Positions 55,741 to 64,000 of a stretch of 64,000 nt of DNA are shown here, piece by piece (position 1 is the stretch's first letter; every line of letters starts with the position of its first letter). Under the pieces are notes generated by a model. It had not been told where the DNA came from. It did no database searches and saw only the letters and a list, made by a program, of their open reading frames with translations. Source of the stretch: Pristionchus mayeri (Eukaryota > Nematoda > Chromadorea > Rhabditida > Neodiplogasteridae); assembly GCA_036245805.1 (NCBI GenBank), contig BTRK01000004.1:41132907-41196906 (forward strand), given 5' to 3'. Made by a program: the position numbers and the translations under genes.

Positions 55741-57269
55741 TAAGTATCTTGAATACTTTACCAAAAACGCCTAATACGATAGGGATGAGGAAGATGGAGT
55801 TTTAATAAATTTAAAAAAATAAATATGTTTGTCCCTCGTTGAAGACGTAGAATATAGAGCTGGAAGAGTTTTTGTTTCACCGTACTTTAATTACCTTGGG
55901 AGCTTTTGGTGAAGCCAATTGCATTGCCTTTCGCTCTTGGTCAATAAAAAAAGGTCTACATCTTTTTTTGGAAGCATTGCCCATCTTTGGAGACTGGGAG
56001 TATAGTACAGTAAAAGTTCTGATGTCTCATTAGAAACTGATACTCGACGAAGCAATGGTACGGGATAGGGGTGGCAATTCGGTTCAGTTAATGGATTATC
56101 CATTATCTATTACACTGTCCGAACCGTCGCGGCTCACGCGCGATGCACTAAAAGAAGTTTAGATTATCCAAAAAGATATCGGATTGTTTGGATTATCCGT
56201 TCAATCGCGCGCGAAGCGATCGAATGTATCCATTTGTCTATCATTTGTACGGTACATATAAGGGTTCATATAAGGGTACATATAAGGGACAAAAAGGGAT
56301 AGGCGCGCAGGGAGGAATCGAATCGATCGACGGACTCCTGGTTTCTCGTCTCCGCATTCTCCGCTCGTGCTCCACCTCCCTGTATGATTAGATCCACTGG
56401 GATTGGAGATCACCATGGAATTCCATTCCATGACATCCTACTCCGTCAACTCTAGACTGCCATAATATTGCTAATAGTTTCCGCACAATAAGCAAAATCA
56501 CCTACGGAAGACAGTACGGTAGACATCCATTGATAAAATATGCTATTGGAGTACACACGAAATTGGTTAGAGGATTCCGTTCAAATGTAAGGATCATCAA
56601 TTTCTTGTTTCTCCTTTTCTATTTACTGAGTACTTCATCTGGAACTCTACTATCTTCTTCACAGCCCATCGTAAACTAAAAACAATAATTTCTTAATACA
56701 TTCAAGTTCGCAAATCCATAAAATGTATGGATAAACCGTCGATCGTAATCCATATATCTTTATCGCAGCAAGTTAATGCGCGAATACATAAAACCAGTAG
56801 CTAGGAACTGGCAGGAACAATTTAAAATGACGGTGTGGTAGTTGAAGTGAAGTGTAGTAGTCGCCGCGTTTCGAGGACCCGAATGTAGTAGGGAGAATTC
56901 GAGAAAATAAGAAGAAATAGAGATAGTTAAAACAAGTATGAAACGGGTAATTCAGGGGAAATACGTTTGGTGAACAATTTGGAAGAGAGGGAAAGGGTTT
57001 CTTGGGGTAAGGAATTAATAGTGGAATAGGTGCGATGAGAGATAAATTGTTTAGATAAATTATACCCTTTTGCAATTCCTCTGTGTCTTCTCTGGTTGTA
57101 AAGGCGAGGTTGTCTACTTTTCTCTTTAACCGCCCGCGAGTAAAGTACACCTCATCTTTCTATTATCATTCACAAAGGAGAAGCCTCGCGAGATTACTGT
57201 AGATCCAATGGTTATTGATTGATCGAATGTGGAGTTGTAAACACCACCTCGTAATTTCCGTGAGGAATA
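55741..57269. other. No gene seen; small tandem repeat
   Basis: Three 12-base units (CATATAAGGGT type) lie at 56254-56289. The 125-codon minus frame at 56773-57150 has no recognisable domain and no splice-consistent neighbours; I treat it as unsupported. Confidence 0.4.
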
Positions 57270-58681
57270 TTAAGAGACTGTCCACCAGAGAACGTAATAA
57301 CTGTGCGGGGGTCCACGGATGGCCAAAAATTCGATAAATTCCAAACTTTTTTTTCTGAAGTGTGGGTGCCGAGTGCTGATTGACGGCCACAATGACTGTC
57401 TAGGGGTCGATTTTGAAAAAGTTACAGGTATCCCCTACTTTTGGGGTCGAAAATTTTGATATCTCAGAATTATGCTAAATATAGATTTTCTGGTGTATTT
57501 TTAATCGTAGAAACCGAATATCGATATCCGAGTGTGAGAAAATGCGAACTAAAAAAGTTTAGCCCGAAAAACCACTTTTTCGTCAAAATAATCGAGTATA
57601 TCGATCTAAAAATGTCCGAGGTGCACATTCTCGATACGATTTTTGGAATCTACGTTAAAAGATAAGCATAGTGTGAAATAAAAAAAATTTTAAAAATGAC
57701 GACTTTTGAGATATTGCGATCCAAACTATGAAAAAGTCGTCAAATTGCTGAACATGGGTTCGCATGGCCCCGAAAATGTTCGTCCCCTATAGCTCTACTG
57801 GTCTAAAAACAGTTCGTCATGTCTTAAGCAATCATTTCAATCATATTTCTACCCCGCAAAAGCGAGAAATTCAAAAATCTGAAATTTCATTTTTTCAGTC
57901 TCTGTTCGTGGGTCAAAAATATCAATTTTTTATAATTACAAATAAAAGAGCTTTTCGGACATTTTTCCATACGTAGAAACCGAATTTTCATGTTAGAGCT
58001 CATGAAAAGCACGTTTGACATCATTTTGGCCAAGATCAATTTTTAACTTTTTTTCAATTTTTGAATTTTTGACTTTTTAAAAATGAATGTTCTATATGAC
58101 TTTAACACCTAACAGTTGACTAAAATGATTGTATAAGACATGACGAACTGTTTTTAGACCAGTAGAGCTATAGGGGACGAAAATTTTCGGGGCCATGCGA
58201 ACCGATGTTCAGCAATTTGACGACTTTTTCATAGTTTGGATCGCAATATCTCAAAAGTCGTCATTTTTAAAATTCCGGAAATTTCACGCTATGCTTATCT
58301 TTTAACGTAGATTCCAAAAATCGTATCGAGAATGTGCACCTCGGACATTTTTAGATCGATATACTCGATTATTTTGACGAAGAAGTGGTTTTTCGGGCTA
58401 AACCTTTTTAGTTCGGATTTTCTCACACTCGGATATCGAAATTCGGTTTCTATGATTAAAAATACACCAGAAAATCTATATTTAGCATAATTATGAGATA
58501 TCAAAATTTTCGACCCCTAAAGTAGGGGGTGCCTGTAACTTTTTCAAAATCGACCCCTAGACTTAGTCATTGTGGCCGTCAATCAGCACTCGGCACCCAC
58601 ACTTCAGAAAAAAAGTTTGGGATTTAACGAATTTTTGGCCATCCGTGGGCCTGTTACGTTCTCTGGTGGACGGTCTCTTAA
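57270..58681. mobile_element. TTAA-site hairpin transposon (piggyBac-like), second member
   Basis: The ends are TTAAGAGACTGTCCACCAGA and the inverse TCTGGTGGACGGTCTCTTAA, with TTAA borders. Arms of ~650-700 bases pair around a centre near 57990-58030. Related to, but clearly diverged from, 6642-8675. The 74- and 69-codon frames (57441-57665, 58504-58295) are the two arms of the same hairpin. Confidence 0.85.
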
Positions 58682-59480
58682 CGCGTAAGGTTCACATTAG
58701 TTCACATGCAAATCGTGAAACAGAAAGTTGCGTGGATGCAATTTCTAAATTTTCTTGCCCAATTACTGAGTTGCACTTTGGTTTACTGAATCGCAGATTA
58801 ACCAAACATCGTTTAGCTTCCAAATTGTAAGCGATCACTTAATTGATTTATTAATTTTGTAACTTCCTTTCTGACTCGATTCTCCTGACGTGCTCTTCGT
58901 ACTGATTGCTCGTGGACATCGACTGTGTCTCTATCTTTCTCTCTCGAATCTCTATCGCTATCGAATTGTCGTGTCGAAACTCGGGTCGAGAGCCAACTCA
59001 GCCACTCTGCACAGGACGATAGGGTTACGATATTATGTTTGAGAAATTCGTTATATAGTGTTTGGTGTTAATTTCAAGTTCGGAGGAAATTTAACGAATG
59101 AATAGCAGACGATGAGAACAAATGATCTTGCAGCATGTAAACCCCCGCTGGTTTATGCTCGATTCCACCATCCGGGAGCATCTCTCGTGTCAGTAATTGA
59201 CGACGCAGGTCAGGCCAAGAAATGAAATGACGATATTCAATGTTTCAAAAATAACCTGTCAGTTCTTGTTGTGCCTACATATATGAATGGTATTTTTTTC
59301 TCCTATGGCTCTTCGACCCATTGCTGTCCTAAACAATGTCAAAACTATGATACGAGTGCACAACCCGTAACTACCTTGTGGTCGCCCGTTGAGAAATACA
59401 TGCTTTCGAAATGGTTGGTCCAAATAAGCAACTTGCCTTTTTCGATATAGTTTTCAACAGACCATTGATGTTATTAACAG
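58682..59480. other. No gene recognised
   Basis: An 86-codon frame begins inside the transposon and is not supported. CTCTATCTTTCTCTCTCGAATC near 58930 is low-complexity. Confidence 0.4.
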
Positions 59481-59534
59481 ACAGTTTCTATGGCTTGAGT
59501 GTGCAACCCCGTACACTCATGCCATAGAAACTGT
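59481..59534. repeat. 54-base near-perfect hairpin, miRNA-precursor-sized
   Basis: ACAGTTTCTATGGC-TGAGTGT pairs with ACACTCA-GCCATAGAAACTGT with one mismatch around the 10-base loop GCAACCCCGT. The ~22-bp stem is short for a metazoan pre-miRNA and unusually perfect. It could be a tiny inverted repeat or a small-RNA hairpin. Confidence 0.5.
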
Positions 59535-59720
59535 AGATCACTCACTGCTTCTGGAAATCATGCTGCCCTTCTCTGCCGTTCGTCAATGTTATTATATTAA
59601 TCGATACGTTATGTCGTAAAATACGAGTCATTCACATTACATTTTTTTCTCACCAGGAGCGTGTGCTATCGATCTCGATCTCGAGAAGGGCTAAGGTGCT
59701 GATGCAGGCGATCCCGTGAA

Positions 59721-60032
59721 GTGCGCCATTCAGTGCGTGTTGTCAACGGCGGGTTTCAAAGTGAGTTTATTATCTCGTTCCTGTCTCGTCCGTTCCAATC
59801 CATCTCGTATATCTACTCCTCGTCTATCCAATCTATCTCGTTCGTTCCAATGCACAGGAATCATATAAAATTCACCTCTAGCAATATCTTTCGAGTCACG
59901 GAGTGTCTTCGACTGCTACTCGCTGACATTAAGGGGGATGTGAACAGCGGGAGAGTCGCGGAGTTGATAGCTCACTATCGGGTGAGATTTAAAGATATTT
60001 ATAAATTAAAACAATTAACAAAATTTGCTTAA
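59721..60032 (+). other. Coding-like stretch, unidentified (possible exon)
   Basis: The frame is open for 103 codons. 59896-59981 (VTECLRLLLADIKGDVNSG, then RVAELIAHYR) has protein-like composition, follows an AG, and ends in phase at a GTGAGA donor. No upstream or downstream exon is obvious and I do not recognise a family. It may be a single exon or pseudogene remnant. Confidence 0.3.
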
Positions 60033-60083
60033 AACAAGAGATACCCTGATTTTAAAAAGTGCTTCGATGGGCCAAAAAGGAGC

Positions 60084-60088
60084 AAAAA
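60084..60088 (-). terminator. Pol III T-run terminator of tRNA-Lys
   Basis: Five T on the minus strand, seven to eleven bases past the tRNA 3' end. Confidence 0.8.
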
Positions 60089-60094
60089 GCTGCC

Positions 60095-60167
60095 AGCCCG
60101 ATGCGGGGCTCGAACCCGCGACAGCCAGATTAAGAGTCTGGTGCTCTACCGACTGAGCTAACCGGGC
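60095..60167 (-). tRNA. tRNA-Lys (CTT)
   Basis: The minus strand gives a complete 73-base cloverleaf. Acceptor GCCCGGT pairs with ATCGGGC (one G-T), the D arm contains TAGCTCAGTCGGTAGAGC (A box), anticodon stem CCAGA/TCTGG encloses CTCTTAA with anticodon CTT, and the T arm GCGGG-TTCGAGC-CCCGC holds the B box. There is no intron. The discriminator base is T. A Pol III terminator follows: TTTTT on the minus strand at 60088-60084. All stems pair, so it is probably functional. Confidence 0.96.
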
Positions 60168-60379
60168 AGATGTCCCAAGCTATTGAGAAGCGAGTGAGAA
60201 GGCGAGGGTGGCAGAGACAAATAGACCTGTTCTCGCGGCTTTCAACAATACTTTCGCCATGTCTGACCTTCAAATTAGTTAGATAATTTTTTTTCAATGT
60301 GTTTCTTTGGGATCCGTCGCTTCATTATCCTCTAAGACGAGATCTATCCTGTGTGAGTGAGAAGATTAGCTAATTACAT

Positions 60380-60755
60380 AACACGAGTATCACGAGTCAC
60401 TGGAGGAAGAACGACCTCTTCGGGAACAATTTGCAAAAAGTTTGCTCAATCTAGCGATCTTTATAGTTGGTAACTACGGGGAAGACAACAAATTGAAATT
60501 TATGGACCATTTGTCCCAGAACCGGCTTTTATGAAATTTCCGGCTTTCAAAACGGCATTTTCGTATTTCAGCTTCCAGATGAGCTAGAGAGGTGGTCCAC
60601 ACCAGGTTCTGTTCACACCAAAAGTGTGGGTCTTCAAAGAAAACAATTTATTTCCGAAAAACTGATTTCATAGTCAGATAGCAATTTTTGCTGCTATTGC
60701 GAGGTACCATTTTACGGAATTTTATTGCAGATTATGAAAGTGCATGTCCACATGC
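60380..60755 (+). mobile_element. Diverged fragment of the foldback transposon family
   Basis: GTATCACGAGTCACTGGAGG and the following order of blocks (GAACAATTT, CATTTGTCC-AGA, TTTCAGCT-CCAGAT-AGCTAG) parallel 11508-11705. It is cut off by the hairpin element at 60756. Confidence 0.55.
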
Positions 60756-61787
60756 ATATGACGGCGGTCGCGTAAGAATCGAGCAAGGTCTGGCACACCG
60801 ATTTTTCGAAAACTTGAGCAAAGGGGTTCTCGATGGTGCTGATCATCATGGTCACCTTCATTTTGCATCAACTCGATCGATAGACCCGTGCTGCATGTAG
60901 GCTGCACCTACTTTCCTGTTCGTAACTCGGCAACCGTTTGAGGAATCAACTTCTAATTTTTACAGAGGCAAAATAAGTTTACCATGACACCGACAACACT
61001 AAATTTGAATATTAAAATTTATGTTAATTATAAGAAAAATCGGTTCTCGAATATAAGGCAAAAACCAACGACGAGAATTGGATGAGACGATGCGCCTTGT
61101 TCTGGGGATCGTTTTTCGTATGCAGGGTATGGTGTTTGACCTCGTCGTTTTTCTGCTACGAATTATTATCTGCACAATTTATCGCCTCTACGCCGCACAC
61201 TCAGCCCGCAATTGACGAATGAAAATGTGTTTCATTGTCAAATATACTCGCTGATCCAATTTCTGCGATGTGAGTGACGTGCAAAGTACATTTGACAGTG
61301 AAACACATTTTCATTCGTCAATTGCGGGCTGAGTGTGCGGCGTAGAGGCGATAAATTGTGAAGAAAATAATTCGTAGCAGAAAAACGACGAGGTCGAACA
61401 CCATACCCTGCATACGAAAAAAGATCCCCAGAACAAGGCGCATCGTCTCATCCAATTCTCGTCGTTGGTTTTTGCCTTATATTCGAGAACCGATTTTTCC
61501 TATAATTAGCATAAATTTTAATATTCAAATTTAGTGTTGTCGGTGTCATGGTAAACTTATTTTGCCTCTGTAACAATTAGAAGTTGATTCCTCAAACGGT
61601 TGCCGAGTTACGGACATGAAAGTAGGTGCAGCCTACATGTACCATGGCTCTATCGATCGAGATGATGCAAAATGAAGTTGACCACGATGATCAGCACCCT
61701 CGAGAACCCCTTTGCACAAGTTTTCGAAAAATCGGTGTGCCAGCTCCTTCAGGTCCTTGTTCGATTCTTACGCGACCACCGTCATAT
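60756..61787. mobile_element. ~1.03-kb hairpin element with ~500-bp arms
   Basis: The ends read ATATGACGG-GGTCGCGTAAG inward from both sides. The arms pair throughout; the centre (61215-61315) includes GACGAATGAAAATGTGTTTC and its inverse around a ~60-base loop. A half-copy is at 51550-51945. The arm frame with DHDDQH...REPL is retained in three places, on opposite strands. No transposase domain is recognised. Confidence 0.85.
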
Positions 61788-62459
61788 AAGAAAATAATAT
61801 GAAGACATTTGAAAATGGAGGTTTTTTGCTATGTCGCTCTAAATATCGCCAAGTGCGATTTTGTGATATTTCATCCTTTTCTCAAAGTTAAGCGATTGCT
61901 CAATACTTGCAAGGGAATAGCGAAAATATATTCTCTCAGCATGTTTCACTCATATTTTAACAAGTTTCAGTACCTAGAAACAAAATATCCAATAAAAATG
62001 TTGTGTTTACGAAATCGATTTTGGAGCAAAAACATTAATTTTACTGTTGAAAATACAAACCAGCATAATCACTGCCTCTGGTCCTGAAGTATCTTAAAAT
62101 TGTTGTGGAATCATTGGTCATATCAGTCATCCCTTGTACATCAGGGTTTAGGCTGCAATTTGCTCAGCAGGCAAGTTCCTTCTCGTTTTTGTCACTCCGG
62201 GAGCCAAGATCAATAAGAAGTATTAAATGATTTACATCCTAGAAGATGCGCTAACACCCTGAACTCAATCCAACTTCGGTCGGGAACACTGGTCGTTTTA
62301 GCAACAATCAGGCCCATACACAAGACAAATTCGTTGCCGGACACCCATCCACCCGACCAAACCACTCTCACTGACTGGCCCCCATATTCTCCGATCTCAA
62401 CGCCTCCACTTCAGTGTTTGGGGGTGTTGTAGGCCAAGATGCCCTCTACAAATAATTCC
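61788..62459. other. Unassigned; ends in a short coding-like stretch
   Basis: 62385-62453 reads IFSDLNASTSVFGGVVGQDA then LYK and a stop. It has protein-like composition and directly precedes the MITE at 62460. A 92-codon frame at 61809-62087 has no recognised domain. Confidence 0.3.
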
Positions 62460-62758
62460 TTAAAGGAGTGCTCCGCAGAATCAATGTTAGACAGTCCCGC
62501 CACGAAAATTCTGCGCTCTCAATGGGAAACTGTAGCCAATTTAGCCTGAGGAAGAGGTGATATTTATGTTGAGCGAGTGAAACATAAACGAATCAGTCGC
62601 TACCCTGCGCTGTCAATGAACTTTGCGCGTATGTAAATAGCCTCAAAGGCATTTGTAGAACTTCGGACAAAGTGAGATTTGATCGGATGAATGACCTCTA
62701 CAACATCCACACAGTCTGTATTGGTGACTGAACATTCCCCGGAGCACCCCTTTATTAA
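62460..62758. mobile_element. ~299-bp TTAA-site MITE, diverged copy
   Basis: Left end TTAAAGGAGTGCTCCGCAGA, right end TCCCCGGAGCACCCCTTTAT then TAA. More diverged than the copies at 13.7 and 49.4 kb, with an eroded right border. Confidence 0.75.
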
Positions 62759-62763
62759 TTCCC

Positions 62764-62892
62764 ATCAATGCTGCCGTTTTCAAAGCAAGGGATGAAATAG
62801 ATGAACATTTCATGCGGGAATTGATAGGTGGATCTGAGAAGAAACTCAAGACCTGTCTCATTGCAAATGAAGGCCCCATCAAACTTAAATAG
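62764..62892 (+). other. Coding-like stretch, unidentified
   Basis: Reads INAAVFKARDEIDEHFMREL, IGGSEKKLKTCLIANEGPIK, LK and TAG. Charged and alpha-helical in character, it follows the MITE by six bases and is out of frame with the coding-like stretch before it. Possibly the second half of an exon interrupted by the MITE. No family recognised. Confidence 0.3.
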
Positions 62893-63181
62893 TATGTTAT
62901 TATTACCTATATTGCTGGCAAACTTTGGCATGAATGATGTCCCTCATGTTCGATTTCAAAGATACGAATCGTTTGAAAACAACAGTCTCGGTAATTTTGG
63001 CGCACCCTGTAAAAGCTTACTTTGAAAGCGGAAATAGCCCATCGACTAACTCAGATCGGCAAAGAGATTCAGCCTGTGAATTATGGTTTCGCGAATGAGA
63101 TATCACTAATGAGATTCAAGATGGGCGATTCGTCCACTGTTCGGAATGCAACAAAAAATAATGTTCATTGAAATCTATTTT

Positions 63182-63460
63182 CAGTATTCTTGTTTCATCT
63201 CAATACTGATCTTTGAGATGATGCGCTATGTGACGGGCATCGGCATGGAACGAGTGCTGCGACTGAGTACTAAACCACGAGGTACTGTAGGTCATGGGGA
63301 TACGGTATCGGGTGAGATGCTCGGTAAAAATGTTTGCTTGCTCTTCAACGATTATGAGGAATCACTTTCGGGTTCAAGGAGAGAATCATGTTCTATTTCT
63401 GAAGCTGCGTATTTGCGGGTCGAAGGGCGAGTAGAACAAGTTAATGCATTTTTTTGTTAA
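63182..63460 (+). other. Possible exon, unidentified
   Basis: ATTTTCAG ends near 63183; the frame then reads YSCFISILIFEMMRYVTGIG, MERVLRLSTKPRG, with a donor-like GTACTG at about 63282. A hydrophobic start followed by MMRYVTGIG suggests a membrane-protein exon, but this is not identifiable by eye. The frame continues open to 63460, past the putative donor. Confidence 0.3.
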
Positions 63461-64000
63461 AAGGTAATCGCCGTCTTATCAATTCGTAACATTAATTGCA
63501 TACGTATTCTGATGTTGAAACCAAGTATTGTCGGGGGATTGAACTATAAGTATCACGGCAATCATCCTGCTTCCCGTCAACGATCTCCCTTCTCCAGTCC
63601 ATCCTCCTCTTCTGGCTTCCCCTCGTATCGAAATCTGACATCTGCCTGAATGCTACGGCTGCGACCGACTGCAGAACAGCCAGTGTGGTACTGCTGCTCG
63701 AGGTACGGTAGTGCGGATGAGGGTACGGTAGGATGGATGGAGTACGATAACGGAACGGAATATCTGATTAGATACGGAATGAGTAGGGAGGAGTATTATA
63801 GTGGATAGGGTACGATAGGCATGGCAGTTATGGGGTGATACGGTAGAGAGGAGTACGGTAGTGTATACGGTACGTGGTCTGCTCACTGCGCATTTTCCCT
63901 GTCGGAGAAGAGACTGGACGAGGGGATTGCTGAGGGATAAGCGGAGAGATTACGTGAGAAGAGTTATTATTGGAAATAATTTTTCAATGAGTAAATTTTA
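63461..64000. other. No gene; TACGGTA-rich tract
   Basis: 63690-63880 contains many TACGGTA or GTACGATA words in GGA-rich context. No gene recognised; the 77-codon minus frame is a by-product of this composition. Confidence 0.45.

Noticed and set aside
56773..57150. 125-codon minus-strand frame as a gene
   Set aside because: Composition is low-complexity (P, F, L-rich), there is no domain, no flanking splice logic and no second copy.
1..64000. CRISPR array, prokaryotic operon or phage module
   Set aside because: No short regularly spaced direct repeats, no Shine-Dalgarno-led gene runs, and clear spliceosomal introns.

Overview
The window looks like repeat-rich, gene-poor DNA from a rhabditid (Caenorhabditis-like) nematode. 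The evidence is AT-rich sequence, nematode-type splice acceptors (TTTTCAG, TTGCAG), short introns alternating with longer ones, a eukaryotic tRNA-Lys, and protein pieces that read as DNAJC25 and GDP-mannose pyrophosphorylase beta (GMPPB). No bacterial operon, CRISPR array or phage gene is visible. A run of exactly 500 N (48937-49436) shows this is scaffolded draft assembly.

Layout. Positions 1-2762 form the left flank: a hairpin transposon split by a hAT-type MITE, then a broken GMPPB copy. Positions 2763-39422 form one giant inverted repeat of about 36.7 kb: left arm 2763-20421, 13-base spacer 20422-20434, right arm 20435-39422. The arms are nearly identical and differ by a few substitutions, about 696 extra bases in the right arm near 24.72-25.42 kb, and a 633-bp tandem duplication in the right arm (28606-29871). 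Nearly every arm feature therefore appears twice in opposite orientation. Left partner coordinates are 40856 minus right (inner part), 41552 minus right (middle), or 42185 minus right (outer part). Inside the arms are nested non-autonomous DNA transposons: hAT-like with 8-bp duplications, two families at TTAA sites, foldback elements, and a 1.8-kb element with CCAAGT-type subterminal arrays. There are also fragments of at least three older dispersed repeats, two of which carry coding-like exons.

The right flank holds a tRNA-derived SINE, a mariner-like remnant, and the one convincing host gene: the last five exons of a DNAJC25-type J-protein (41317-43519, + strand). Its J-domain exons are not visible here. 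From 44 kb to the end the window again holds mainly repeats, plus a probable F-box-like pseudogene (about 46.2-47.0 kb), a second long GMPPB pseudogene (54.3-55.4 kb), a TTAA-site hairpin transposon (57270-58681), a tRNA-Lys(CTT) (60095-60167, minus), a 1-kb hairpin element, and some coding-like stretches I cannot name.

There is no multi-gene system working together. The notable biology is structural: a recent-looking giant palindrome, bounded by and filled with a gene-fragment-carrying repeat derived from GMPPB. All GMPPB copies I could align share one TGA stop, so the repeat spread after the gene fragment was already dead.
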